DNA of 64,000 nucleotides, taken from assembly GCF_036417845.1 (NCBI RefSeq), contig NC_089981.1, positions 37,826,668 through 37,890,667 of the forward strand, in the 5' to 3' direction. The translations under genes were made by a program, and so were the position numbers. Below are positions 1-12,502 of the stretch, piece by piece. The first letter of the stretch is position 1; every line of letters begins with the position of its first letter. Source of the DNA: Apteryx mantelli. Its lineage: Eukaryota; Chordata; Aves; Apterygiformes; Apterygidae. The notes beneath the pieces are model-generated. The model did not search any database. It was not told the DNA's origin and saw nothing but the letters and a program-made list of their open reading frames with translations.

Positions 1-710
1 TAAAGCCCTGACTGTTCACAAGCTACAGTTTGTCAGAGAAAGCAACTTCAGTTAGGTCAACTTAATAATAATTGATTGGCTAAGTATGTTAAATAATACA
101 ATACTACCTTGACACACAAAGCTTTCACAAAACACTCATGCAAAAAAGTCTGTCAGCTGACATTAAGTATGTTCTGCTGCACATTTGGTTTTGTTTCAAG
201 TCAGAAGGATGTCTGGAAGCTACAGTAAGTGCCAAGGTTCTCCTGAGGACGGTTACAAAACTGACAAGTGCACGCCAAACACTTGCACTGAATTCACTGG
301 CCAAGTCCCAAGAAAACTTTTTTTTTTTAGCCTATCTAATGATATCAGTAGAAGTTCAAATAAATCAGTAATCTAGCCTCACTTAATAAGTCAGCATCTT
401 ATTTACACCATAAACCTCTTTGTCAGCAACTATCCAATACTTTGTGGATTTTGCCCCTTGTTTCATTCATATTCCAGTCTTCCCTCGTTCATTACATCCT
501 TTTCTCTTAACAACTTGCTCCCTATATTGCCACAAGTCTGAAGAGACAGAGAAAGATTTTTTTTCAACATATAATCAGGAGAAGAGATCTACAGTTGGCT
601 AAATAGAGAGTAGCAATTATAATTGATAAAAGAAATGCAAGTAGCACAAAAGCTCCCTATATATCATTTAGCAGTTTAGGCAGAAAGTGCTTATGCCTTT
701 TGTCACTTAC
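1..710 (-). other. NAV2: Start of the intron following the first NAV2 coding exon
   Basis: Read on the minus strand, this is the 5' end of the intron that starts at the GTAAGT donor at 710-705. The next NAV2 exon, which should encode the start of the calponin-homology domain, is not present and must lie to the left of the window. The stretch is AT-rich, and I see no other exon, RNA gene or clear repeat in it. Confidence 0.7.
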
Positions 711-785
711 CCTTTTTTGATCTTCCAGTCCATGTGTCACAGGCTTTCTCTTCTGATGTTGGCTGGATTCAGAGCCAGGTTCCAT
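711..785 (-). CDS. NAV2: NAV2 (neuron navigator 2), first coding exon of the long isoform, partial
   Basis: Neuron navigators are large microtubule plus-end-associated proteins that act in neurite outgrowth and cell migration. The long NAV2 isoform begins with a short exon before its calponin-homology domain. On the minus strand the ATG is at 785-783 and 25 codons follow. They start MEPGSESSQHQKRK and end HGLEDQKR, closely matching the N-terminus I know for the mammalian long isoform (MESVSESSQQQKRK, then HGLEDQKR). The last codon, AGG, is followed directly by GTAAGT, a strong phase-0 donor. This agrees with the known protein, where IYTDWANHY follows. The start context is G at -3 and G at +4, which is favourable. 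The exon is too short to stand out as an open frame and was found by homology. Position and strand fit the E2F8-CSRP3 neighbourhood. Only these 25 residues of a protein of over 2,000 are in the window. Confidence 0.9.
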
Positions 786-854
786 TTCCCAGCTACAAAT
801 ATTCCTTGTCTCTTAAGCTTGCCCTAAAAATCCATAGTATGAACAACAACAGAA
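786..854 (-). other. NAV2: 5' UTR part of the NAV2 first coding exon, with candidate splice acceptors and a 3-codon uORF
   Basis: Upstream of the NAV2 ATG, a T-rich tract on the minus strand ends in TTTTTTAG with its AG at 856-855. This is a good splice acceptor that would start the exon at 854. A weaker acceptor, with AG at 825-824, would start it at 823. If the first is used, the leader contains a tiny upstream frame (ATG at 835-833, codons M-D-F, stop at 826-824) ending 38 bases before the NAV2 start. The existence of a spliced leader is inferred from the acceptor and from the CpG island 3-5 kb upstream. Confidence 0.55.
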
Positions 855-2123
855 CTAAAAAATAAAAATTTTAAAAAAAGCAAGAGAATTCCTTCACACT
901 TTGCCCACGTTTTTTATCATCCTTCTAAATTCTTGTTTGCCATCACTGCTTATTATTTTAACAAGCAGCCATTCTGTGAGCCTTTATATCCTATTTTAGC
1001 TCAGATGTAGAATTCCATTTACGTGCCTTACAGAAGGAAGACAGAGCTGAATCCATACCCAGTAGTTTGTGCCACATTATTGTTCCATCAGCAGCCTTTT
1101 CAGTGCATTCCTGGCATGGATAATTTATATGTCAATAAAGGTGTAAACGTGCATTTAATCCACTGCGTTGGTATTATCAGCATCCCTCTCTTGGGCCACC
1201 TTCCTCCCATAAATCAATGTAAACACTTCACAGCGATAATTGCCTTTTGCAAATCTAGCAGGTGTTAATTACGTAAAATCATCCATGCACACTTGTCATC
1301 ATCTTCTTCTATGTATTCAAACAAATACCTAAAAGGGGTGGAGGGAAACAAAGAAAAAAGGCATTTTACCAGCTTGAAAAAAACCACATAGCTACAGCTA
1401 TACTTTGCCCACCACCAGGAGCCGCAAGTCAGAACAGATACAATGATTATGCATTTTGTACTATTATGCTCTTCATTCAAGCCTCTCAAAGTGCTTTGAT
1501 GCCTATTTAATGTCTTACACTGTCTTTGGGGCTTCTTGTATAAAGACACCTTAGATTCCACTTTGATAGGGAATTCTGCCATTCTAAGTGCTGACTGAAG
1601 CCTGGAAGAATTAACTCGGAGCTCAGTCTTGCCGCCTTTTAGTTCTGGACCTAAGGCCAAATTCATATTGTTATGCGGTCTCTTACACAGGGCTCCTTCT
1701 CCACAGCTGGAAAGCCAACTGCGTACTCTCTCCCAAAACCCTCAGTGCGAGAAAACGTGAATGAACACGTTATTTGAGAAATGATGTACTTGATATCTGA
1801 AATCACAGTTTATCACCTCAATCACCTTAAAATACTTTTCTTTCTGTACTGAGAAACATGAGTTTATTACAACCCAGATAAATAATTTCCCAAGTTAATT
1901 TGTAAGATCAGCAAGCTTCCATATGCAGGCACCAGGAAAAAGCACATTTATTAAACTGGGCTCCCTATCTAAAAAATGCTAAGCATTACATCAATTTTTA
2001 AGTGGCTTTAGCTGAGCTTAGCATATGACCACATACTTAGCTGCATATTGCTGATATAAGTGCTGGTCTTCGGGCAAGCGCCAAAAAATCCAAACCCAAA
2101 TTCCCCATGTTAACAGAAAACAA

Positions 2124-2150
2124 TAAAATAATAATAATAATAATAATAAA
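2124..2150. repeat. (TAA)n microsatellite
   Basis: About eight perfect or near-perfect TAA units in a row, inside the presumed NAV2 leader intron. Confidence 0.9.
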
Positions 2151-3499
2151 ACACCCTAACAATCAGACATTCTCCCGTCACTGAAGGATAAGCAACACAG
2201 AAAATAAGTTTTCCTTAAACACAGTAGAAGCTGGACATTTGTATCTCCCATCTTCCTGCAAAGCTTCAGCACCAATTGACCTGAATCATAAATAGCTGAA
2301 TTTAGATAAAAGTTGGATTTTTGGTCAAGTGTTCTCTCCAGCTCAGATTAGTACCTATAAAACATGAACAAGTTTGTTCTAGGTGGCAAGGTCCCCTGTT
2401 TTTCCAAAGAAAAAAAATCACAACACTACAGGTAGAAGTACTGCCTTCACACATCACTTTTATGTTCCTTTACTGCTCACCATGAAGCGGGAGGTCATTA
2501 ATCCAGCTCTTTTTCTTCTGCTGGGTGCAGGAATGAATATGACTTGATTGCTGTGATGCTATTATGTTTTGCCATTTGAAAATAATCAAACACACCCCTG
2601 ATCTATTTCACTGAGAAACAAGAGGTTTCAGCTTTCACTCTGAACCACAGTCTCCTTCTGATCAGTGGTTTCACATCTACTGGTATCAGTGGAAATCATA
2701 CAGGTAGCTTGAGGGCAGTACATGGCCTTTAATCCTAGCAACAAATCTCACACATAAAAATACTTTTATAAATATCCCCAAGTCCCACCGAAGAAAACGT
2801 TTTCCCCTCCAGTGATTTTGCTGTGACGTGACACATGAGACTGCAGCAGTCACATCGTGTAACGCCATGCTGCAACAGTATGACATAACAGTGCAAATAA
2901 GGACAACGTCTCTCTGCAGGAAAGGTCCCCTGAACTGTGCCGGGGGCGGGAGGGTACAATCTCTCTAAAAGTTCCTTTGTATTAAATTTTAAAAGTTTTA
3001 ACCATCCTGGAACGAGACAGACTCTGTGGGGCCACATGCAAGTCTCTATTTGTACTTTCTCAGAGTACTGACTCAGTACGTGCCTGCAACCTTAGAGCAC
3101 ATATCACTGGATGTTTAGTATCACTGGATAAGGTAGTTGCATTAATCTTCATATCAACAACAATAAAAAAAGAGATATTACTGATGTAAGAGAGGGGTCT
3201 TGATGCTCGAAGAATCATTTAATTAAAATCTGCCACTAAACAAAGCATCTTAAGTATCTAGTTTGGCTTCATTCTTTCTCCCCTCCAACAAAAAGTTTCA
3301 CTTTTTATCCTTACACATACCTAGTTGTAGAGATGGACCTGTTAACAGTAAGTTTGCATCAAAAACAAATCAGAAAGTATTATAAGACAAATTAGGGTTT
3401 TCTGGAGAATCACCATAGAGTCAGAGTTGCTAAAACCAAGAGAATGTCAAGTGACCAAAAGTCTCTATCATCTCATCTTTGTATCACTACACCTGCCAG

Positions 3500-3605
3500 A
3501 GGCCCCAGGCAGGTTCTAGGCACCATTGTGTTACATACTGCAAAATCAGTATGAAAAAGACCCAGCTACTTAGCCTTCAAGAGCTCAGAGACTAAACCTG
3601 ACCAT
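3500..3605. repeat. Possible decayed CORE-SINE/L3-like relic
   Basis: The order 'tctaggcacc ... aaaaagaccc ... caagagctcag ... actaaacctga' recalls the common amniote repeat tail 'gctaggcactgt ... agagcttacaatctaaa'. Divergence is high and no target-site duplication is visible, so this is a weak call made from memory of the family. Confidence 0.25.
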
Positions 3606-3984
3606 GGTTTAAGCATATAAATAATCTCAGTGAAACTCAATCAAATTAAAAATCTTAAGTCTAAGGCTGAAGCGCTGTAACTGCACGTGTCCTACCAGGG
3701 CCCGTCCTCACACAGCCCCATTAATTCCAGAAGGATCCACACCTACACAGAGTGTCATTCACAGACACCTTGCTACACAGCCAGAGCCCAACAACGCCTG
3801 CTGGCAATTCTTTCATTTAAAGCAAAGCATGCAAACACAGCGCTGGGTAACCTCGCGGGGTCCAAAATTTCTCATTCTTGCAATCGACTAGGCTTCAAAC
3901 AATAATTATTAGCTAAACAAAATATACGCGCAGGTCTTTCTTCGGAAGTTGCTTACAAGGAAAATAAAGAGAGTGGCAGCTCTG

Positions 3985-5600
3985 CCCCGTCACCGATACA
4001 CAAGGAGGGCGAAGGCAAAACGCTGCGGGGCCCCGGGGCAGCCCCTCCGGCCGGCGGGCTCCCGAGGAGCAAGCACCGCTCTGCGGCGGCGCGCACTCAG
4101 GAAAGAAACAAAACCCCCAAGAAAGGAAAAAAAAAAAAAAAGGCAAAACGCAGCACTACCGGCAGCCGCTCACTGTTCTCGGGCAAAGGGAGGCCCCCAC
4201 CCCTCGCTAGGGGCTCAGGCTGCCCAAAGCGGCCCGGGGGGGGGGGAGGGGGTAGCTCCGCACGCGCCCCCGCGACCGTTAAACGGCCGCGGCGCGCGGG
4301 GCAGCGCCCGGCACCCGCGCCCGCCCCCCGCAGAAGTTGCGGCCCCGCCGCGCCGCCAACGGCCGCGCCCGCTGCCCGCGGCCGGGAGGCAGCGCCGGGC
4401 AGCCGCTCCCCGCCCCGGCACCGCGGGCAGCCAGCGAGCGCCGGCCCCGCCGAGCCGGGACGCCGGCCCCGCCGCCGCCGCCCGCGCCGGGACCCGGGGC
4501 AGCGCGGCGGCTTCCCCCGGCGGGGCACGGCCGGCCTCCGCCGCCGCGGGGCAGCCCCTCTCCGGCGGAGCGGAGCGGCGCGGGACCCCCCGCGCGGCCG
4601 CCGCGGCTGCCCCGGTGCCGCCGCCGCCGGAGCAGTCCGCCGGGAGAAACTTTAGCATCCCTCCGCCGAGCCAGCGCGGCGGCAGCGGCGCAAGTCCCCG
4701 CCAGTACCTGGTGCTCCGCAGGGGCGGCGGGCTCGGCGCGCTGCTGCTCGCGGAGGCAGCGGGTCCATGCGCCCGGGTCAGGGCGACGGGCCGCCCTGCG
4801 CGCCCGGCTCCGCAGCTCCTCGCTGCCGCCGCGGCTGCTACTCACTCGCGCGTTGCCCAGGCAACCGCCTCCCGCCCCCTCAGCTTTCCTCCCTCCGCCG
4901 CCGCGCCGCCCGCCAACCAGAGCGGCCCCTGCGGCGCCCACGTGGGCCGCGGCGGCCAATGGGAGGCGGCGGCGGCCGCCACCCAAGTCAATGGGAAGCC
5001 ACTTCGGAGCCGGGACCGGTGTGTGAGGGGCGGGCGGCGGCGCAGGGGCGGGGTGCGGCCGTCCCGGGGCGCCCCGGTGCCCACGGTTTCGTCGCGGGGA
5101 TCGGCCCTTCCCCGGGGAGCGGGCCGGACCGGTTCGGGGCGGGGCAGCTCCCCGCGCAGCGCGGGGCTCCTCGGGGCCGCTGCCCGCGCCGCCCCCCGCG
5201 CCGGCCCCGCCGCCTCACGGCGCCGCGGTGCCGCCCGGCGCGGCGGCAAATGGCGCTGGGGGCCGGGGCCGCGCGGCTGCGCCGCCGGCTTTTGCCCCTG
5301 GTTTATTCTCGCCGTTTAAACCCTCGCCCCGTTCCCGTTCCCGTGGCGGCCGCGACGCTCGCAGCCCCCCGGCGCCGCCGCGGAGTGGTGCGGAGCGACA
5401 CGCTGCGGCGCTCAGAAACGAGAGGGAAACGGGAAGCGTGCGAGGGGAGGCGTCCCGCTCGCGGGGCTCCCCTCGCCTTCGTGCGCTCGCCCCTGCGCGC
5501 CGCCAGAGGGATGGAGCGGACGTGCCTCCCCGCCTGGGAAGCCCAGGCCCCGCCAAGGCCGGGCCCGACAAAAGCCAAACTTTTGGGTGGAGCGTGCTTG
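3985..5600. promoter_or_regulatory. NAV2: CpG island, probable NAV2 long-isoform promoter and non-coding exon 1
   Basis: About 1.6 kb is very GC-rich with dense CpG, bounded by ordinary AT-rich DNA. It holds many GC boxes, CCAAT boxes and a perfect palindromic E-box. It lies 3-5 kb upstream of the minus-strand NAV2 coding exon, so a non-coding NAV2 exon 1 probably starts here. Two plausible minus-strand donors are visible: GTGAGT with its GT at 4,845-4,844, and GTACTG with its GT at 4,707-4,706 after CAG. Very long open frames cross the island on both strands (up to 456 codons). They are Ala/Arg/Gly/Pro-rich and overlap each other, as expected from composition alone. Assignment to NAV2 is inferred from position; a divergent transcript on the plus strand is also possible. 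Confidence 0.65.
4936..4960. promoter_or_regulatory. Palindromic E-box and CCAAT box in the NAV2 CpG island
   Basis: GCCCACGTGGGC at 4,936-4,947 is a perfect 12-bp palindrome around CACGTG, a USF/MYC-type E-box. It is followed 8 bp later by CCAAT at 4,956-4,960, an NF-Y-type site. This pairing close to a likely transcription start is typical of housekeeping-type promoters. Binding is inferred from motif match only. Confidence 0.5.
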
Positions 5601-7950
5601 GGGGACTTCTGCCTGTCCACTACGTTCATTTTCCTCCAGCAATACCCCCTCCCCAAATTTCACAAGTCTCAGCTAATCCTACCTAAGCGGCAGCCTTGCT
5701 GTGCTGTGGCTGAGGACTAACTGCAGAACAGGACGGGGAGCACAGCCTGGCACACCTCTACCCCTTTTCCTTCGTTGCTGCTAGGTCTGTAAAAACATCG
5801 TGCCAGCTCTAGGACCAGTGAAAGCAAATGGGCAGGAAAACCCAGGAAGGCTACTGCCGCATAGCTCCGGGCTCTAGCACTCAGGAAACTACACAAGACA
5901 GTGTTGCTAATATAACAATATCATTGCAGTATCGTTGCCACCTAACACATTTTGGTATCGTATATGTTTAGAAAAACAAATGTAAATATGATATCAGTCT
6001 CTCATTGGTGCAGACGTTGAGTAACTTGGAGCAGAGCCACTCCACTCTGCAGTCTCACCAGCTTTAACACGGCAGAGCTAATAAGCCATACTGGGTGCAA
6101 GTTTGCTCCGTGCAGCACTACTTAAGCATCTCAACACCAGTTCTGAGATTTAAGTGTAGATACACTCGAGATGGCTTGAGAGATGCCAGCTCAGCTCCAA
6201 CGTGACTTACTGGCCTGTGCGCCATACTACCATGCTTCTGGATCCAGGGCACCCCTAAACAGTCATGTATTTCCTTGGTTACACCACATCTGAGCTAGTA
6301 TGCCCTGCCTGACTCACACTAGCTCTGTGGAGAAAGAAAAAGAAAGCTCTATCAGATATCACCACAGCAGTCAATGGATGCAAAATATGTGTTTTACATT
6401 GAATGATTTTGTCTCAAACTAAAATATACTTCTTAGAATGAGAGAGAATACCCTAACACACAGCTTTTAGAGAAGAACGTTATAGTCAGTCGAGGCTGGC
6501 TCAAGGCATGGACAAAGCAGGCAGTGCCAGGGACTGTGGATTTCTGAAGGTTACTGCCTGCTTTCTCCACAGCCCAAGAAACCCAGGATGGCTACTGCCA
6601 CTCTGAGAGAGGCCAATACGAAGAGTAATGGTCTCCATTGCTTGGGAGGATGTACCTTCTCCAGGCAGCATCAGTCCACTGCCTTTACCCTTCCTATTCC
6701 AAAAACAGCCCCAGATTTCAAGGCTCTTTCCTCATCTTCTGTCTGAGCTTTAATGAGTCCTGTAGCTCTGTGGCACCTTACGCCTGGGGAAAGAAAATTC
6801 AGTTTTGCCTCCCTCCCGTTATTTATGACTACACTCTAACCTTGTTTTCAGCTTTATCTTCAAGACTCTTGGTTAAGTAGAGTTATGGTTTCCAGCCCAA
6901 TTTTCAAGTCGTCTACTAACACGGAACACCAGTAAATAAAATTTACATCTAATTTAGACCATTTCTATCATTTAAATATTAGAGTATCTAGCCTCTATCA
7001 AAAGAAGTCTATGAACAATATATAGGCTGCAGGGTGCTTGAGGTTTTGTTTAAACTTACCTGGAAAAAAAAATGCCAGAAAAACCTGTGCTCCTATGACT
7101 CTTGGAACCTCTAAGAAATATATGGCTTTCAGAAGGCTTTTCAACAACATGCAGTCCAATATCTGCTGTGAAGCTGTATTTGATGACCTTAGCAAGCATT
7201 CACTGGGCTTGCTGAATGCTGAATCCCATGGGAAATGATATTTCTGTCACTTTATAACTCAGATACAATTTTTAATATCTGGTCAATGTTCAAGAAAGAC
7301 GATAGGAATGAGAATTTAAGCTGAAGTGGTTCCTGTTGAATTCAGGTACGTTTTAGTGCAGAAAGAGATGCTTTGTAATACATACAATACTTAATTATTT
7401 AAATACAATAATTAAGAAATAACTTCCCTGCAAGATTTTCATTTTCAGAAAATCTTCTTTTAAAATACATGGATAGGGAAAGAATGCAGATTATAACAGT
7501 CTGAACATGATAAAGAAAAAATTCAATTCAACAGGACTGTTCTAAAGACCCTTATTTATTTTTCTTAGCAGTTGCGTTTTGCCTTTCACTTGCTTGCCTG
7601 GAGCTTTGGTTGCTGTGGAGGTTTTCTTCTGTAAATTCTTCAAAGTGATGGGTTTTCGCTTTGAAAGAATGCTTGACTGTAGAGAACTACAGAAGTGTAA
7701 CCTTTTTATTTTCCTGTGCATATGGGTGATGGTTTGAGCTTTGAAAAGACAGATGTACTGCCACCTCTTTTGTTAATTTGCATGCCAGGAGCCTGCAAAT
7801 TTGCATTACTGGATTCATACTCCTCATTTGAAAGGAATGCTACGGTGATCTTTTACTCTTTCCAGTTAAAGGTCATCCACAAATATATGTTCCTCTCTAG
7901 CTCAGATAAGTGACACATTCAGCATTTTATGAATCAAAGAGGCATAAGGC

Positions 7951-8080
7951 TTTTTTTTTTTTTGAATAAATGTTACAGCTATACCAAGAAGCACTAACAG
8001 GTGCTGCATGTATGTACCCTTACAAAGCTTACAATCTAGATAGATAAAAGACAAGGGAAAAAAGCATTTTAATCTCTCTT
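7951..8080. repeat. Poly-T run and possible CORE-SINE-like relic
   Basis: A run of 13 T at 7,951-7,963 is followed by a stretch containing AAAGCTTACAATCTAGATAG (about 8,023-8,042). This is very close to the phrase 'agagcttacaatctaaatag' that recurs in old amniote SINE/LINE tails. The flanks are too diverged to define borders. Confidence 0.35.
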
Positions 8081-10215
8081 TTGTGAACAGGAAGGCATGG
8101 CACAGAGCTGATGAGAAGCATTTGCCAAAATAGGTCTCCAAACTAACATCAGCGTCTTAACCACAGGATATTCCCCTTCTTGTTGGTTCTTCTTTTGATG
8201 TGTCCCAGCCTGCTGGATAGGTAAAAGTAATCAGGTATTAAGTTAAAGGCTTGGATTCTAAAAAGATAATGATCAAAGGCCAGGTTATCATCTTGGTGAT
8301 GAGAACTGAAACCTAGAGCAATCTGATGACTTCATTGGACATTAACACAGTAATTTCCTTGTTTAAAGAATTGTTACAGAATAACAAGTAACATCCATTG
8401 TCCTATAAAAATCAGGAACAAAACATTTTATATGCACACCCTTAGTCTAGGGCATAATGTCATTCAAATCCCAATGCAATTTGTGTTAAAAAGCCATTTG
8501 GAATGTTCTCAGAAACAAAAGGAGGACACTGGGGTAGGAGCACCCACCCGGGACTCAGGACAATTGATTCTGCTCCTGCATTTGTCAGATTTCTGTGATC
8601 TAAGCCCACACCAGTTACCGTGAAAGCACGCTGGGTCTTCACAGGATAAAAGCCAAATGCCTGTCATGTGTATTTGGATCACAAATGCTTAGAATCAGAA
8701 ATGATCTTTTATCACAAATTCTGTATAAATTCTAGCAAAATGGGCCCCTGCTCTTAGCTAGAACGTCTAGGTACCAAATCCACAATAATCAAGCACACAC
8801 TAATACTGAACACATTTTGGAGTTATGGTGTCAGCAAGGACAGCAGGATCTGGCCCGATGCATTTTAGTTACCACTGCAGTACAACCCTGTTTAAACACC
8901 ATGAAAACTGCGATGCTGAAATTGCACTGATCACCATAAGCATTTGAAAATATTGGGCTTCTTTGCAAATGTCCTATTTTCTGATACTACAAAATCTCAC
9001 AGAACGTTCAGTTATAAAACAGAGAGAGACACCCCTGAAAAAAATCTGAATCTACTCATTATTAATAAAGTGCTAGCATTTTAAAGTGAAAAATAAGTTT
9101 CATAATTAGAAAACAATTTCATAAACAGCTCCCTGCAATCCATCATCTGAAGAACATTAAATCATTTAACTTTAGATAGCTCAGCTTTGATCGTTAGACT
9201 GTAAGAGTCAGCATTTCCGGAGGTATTTCAGACTTTACAGGACAATCTTGAGTTCATTTGTCTGCGTGTCTCCTTCAGGGTCTGGTAAAACATTCTGTTA
9301 TGAAACTGAGGGCTGCAATGGTAGGGATGTTAAACTAAAGTACCAAGGCTTTAATTTTTCAGGTTCTGCTACATACCTTTCAGCTTTTGGCTATAACCAG
9401 TCGAGTGTTCATATAAGGTCTTACTTAAGGCCATGAATTCTTATAAGTGTCTTATTTATTCATTTTAATATATTGTTGTGTAACAGGTACACAATGCAAA
9501 GTTGTCTTCTGGGATAGAATGCGTCTTCAGAATCTCTTTATCTCTTTGAAATCAAATAATATTAGGATCAGTCTTTGCAAGATTAACTTGATAGGTTAAC
9601 TCAGTAGCTGTCATTCTTTGTCATATTCTTTGTGGGTGGGTGGGGGTGTTTTGTTTTTTAATAAAGATTTCTTTAATTAACATTTAGCCCTGGAAAATGA
9701 GATGAACTGCTCATTTAAAGAATGGAACAAGGCAAGTATCTAAAGTCTTAGAAGCAGCTTCCCCAATTTATGTCTCCTGTAACCTGAAAACCGTTAGACT
9801 AAAGAGAAAGTTCAAATGCTAAATTTAAATAGCAGTTTTAAAAAAGATGAGACAGCTCTTCTCTAAGAGTTTGGGTCACCCAGCATTCATTAAAAGGTGG
9901 CAACCCCTATCTCTTTGGTGAAAAATACTTACATAGAGTCCTCACTCAAGCTCCTCAGGACAGTTGCTTGTCTCTGTAGCAGTTTACCTGAGCTGAGAAT
10001 TTGCTTCACAGGGCCTTATGCTTACAGTATAAATACTTTAAGGCAACTTTCTTGATCAACTACTGTTATTGCTGGCTAGCATTTTTTTTCTTCCTCAGAG
10101 TTGTCACTCTAAATTTCCATAGCTAGAATGCAGGTCTCCTCAAAGTAGCTACCTTCATCCATGGCCTGTATCCATGGATAGCCAGTATTTTTCATGGACA
10201 CTCATTATTACAATT

Positions 10216-10231
10216 AAAAAAAAAAAAAAAA
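10216..10231. repeat. Poly-A tract (16 A)
   Basis: Sixteen consecutive A residues in otherwise unremarkable intergenic DNA. No retroposon body is recognisable upstream. Confidence 0.9.
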
Positions 10232-12502
10232 CTTGTGAGAGTTTACTGGGATTATAGTGAACCTTTGCCTCAAGACTTTACCAAGATGCCCATGCTGCTG
10301 AGGTAAGCTGCTCTCTCCTTTAAGCAGTATATACGTTCTCTCAGGATATCAGAATTTCTTAATAAGTAGCCTCTTGCTAGACTACAATTCCATCAAAATC
10401 AATGGCATTATTCTCACAACAAGAGTGTGCTTCATGTGCATAATGGCATCAAAATCTTGCTATTAGCCTGTGTGCTTTAAGATAAATAGGAGTGGGAAGA
10501 AGCGGTTTGATCACACTTGCTTGATCCTTGCTCTGGTAGGTGAGGTTAAAAACAGACATCAGTCGTTTGTCTGCATTCTCAAGGACTTCGCTGAACACCT
10601 GCCAGGTGCGGTAGCATCCTGAAATTTCTCTCTGCTGTTAGTATCTCATTGACCTCTGAAGGTGGCTTAGCCACCGAATTGAGAACAGACTCTTTCACAG
10701 ACTGTCAGAGGAAGGGGGATATACCAGCGCCTCAGCCAGAGCCTGGCTGGTAACCAGGGGATTTGCACTTGGCAGTCAGGGCACCGTTGCCCATGGATGA
10801 CTTCCCACTGCAAAATGATTGTTATTGGGTATTCTGTGGAAAGATAAATCTGTCTGAGAGAAGCCAGCCTGACCTATTATGCACCTCATGATTTTCATGA
10901 TTCTGAAACCTTCATTTTGCTGAACAGGACACCCTGAGAGTGTCTAGAGACACCTACATTCAAACAAGTTCTCCAAAATACATTTTACATGTCTCCTTTT
11001 ATCCAAACTAAATCTCTCTTGCAAGCTGGTCATTCAGCCTGTAACATTGTAAAAGGTTACAGACTGCATACAAACATGTTTAATGAAGCTGAAAATACTG
11101 CAAGCATAAGCAGCAAAGATATTTTGTTTATGGAACCTTTATACACAGTCAAGTAAAAGCTTGCTAAGTTTGCTTGGTTGCCTAAGCTTGTTTTCCAAAG
11201 GGACGTAGAAGGCTGAAAAAATTAAATAAATCAACATATGCAATTATGCTTAACACCACAATCATTCATATTAACATTCTAGTTAAGTCAGTGATTAATT
11301 CTCCTTTGAGAAAGAAGTGGTGTTAAAATAACTTTAGATTAATATCTAGTAGCAATATTACAATCAACTCAAAATTCCAGATGATATCAACACATGCATA
11401 TTTAATCTTGAAGAAACTTTCACAGCCTAAACTTTAATGAGAAATCTGAACAAACATATGCTTATTTGAGTATTTAAATACAGATTCAAACTAGCTACTT
11501 TCCACAATTGGCTTGTAGATAGCTGCTCTGTCTGCATAATGAAGAGGTCACTAAAGTTTTCTATAGACTTTCAATGGATGATCTGGAAGAGCAGGATAAT
11601 GGCACAACAGCAGCAGCAAAGACTAATTCTAAAATAATTTGGCTGTAGGTTCATGTAAACCTCCAGTAGGATGAAAAGAGACACTGCAATGATATCTTTT
11701 TAAAAACACAACCAGCTGGTCTGTCTCGGACGATCAGGAGCCTGGCCATCATTAATGCTTTACCTGAGCTTTGAATACATTTTTTCCCCACAGAGAGAGT
11801 TCTCCATCCTACCTGTCAGTAAAAACTGCTATAACACAAAGCATTACCCAAACAGCAGCTGTAAGAGGAGCACTGGATTTGCTCTTTCTGCAGAGGGTCA
11901 GTCTCCACGCTGGCTCAGAAGACGTGAAATTGCTCTTTTCCTTCTGTGGACAGTAAAAGCCAGTATGGGAATGCCCAGTGGGGGACAAGCGGGAGATCGG
12001 GAGTGCCCAAGAAGGGCAACTCTCTACAGATCTTAATTATCAGGTACAGCAGAGAGGGAAGTTCTTACCTGGAGGAGGAGAGGACTTTCAGTACCCAAAA
12101 CAAGCAGCCCTTAATTTCCCTAACTTTAACTCTGTCCTTACATATGCAATACTCCAATGGCTTGAAAAAGGTTGTTGGCTTATTTCCTGCAGGGTCCTTA
12201 ACAGTTCTTACCCTCTCTCTGATTTTCTTTACAGGGAGAAAAAAAGGTATTGGGAAGGTCCAAGGATGATCTTGTGAATACAGAGAGAAATTGATATTTA
12301 AGAAAAAAAAAAAATCCTTCTGTCTTAACACTAACATCTGCATCAGCAGTACAGGATATTGTGGGGTATTGAATACAGTGAGCTATTAATTTCACTAATA
12401 TTTCTAGAGGCTTCTATAGGTTTTAGATTTTAATGGAAACAGAAGCAATTGAGTTCATGGGTGATCTAGGGGCTCCAGATAAAAATTAGTAGTATAAGAA
12501 TA

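Larger units (their letters stand above)
855..3980 (-). other. Probable first (5' UTR) intron of NAV2; no exon recognised
   Basis: This is ordinary AT-rich sequence between the NAV2 coding exon and the CpG island. It contains a short (TAA)n run at about 2,124-2,150 and a possible decayed SINE-like segment near 3,500-3,605. A 133-codon minus-strand open frame at 1,265-1,666 resembles no protein I know, so I do not call it a gene. Intron status is inferred from the candidate acceptor at 855 and the island upstream. Confidence 0.45.

Noticed and set aside
3949-5720. Very long open frames (up to 456 codons) on both strands of the first CpG island
   Set aside because: Stop codons are AT-rich, so GC-rich DNA gives long frames by chance. 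The translations are Ala/Arg/Gly/Pro-rich without domains and overlap in several frames.
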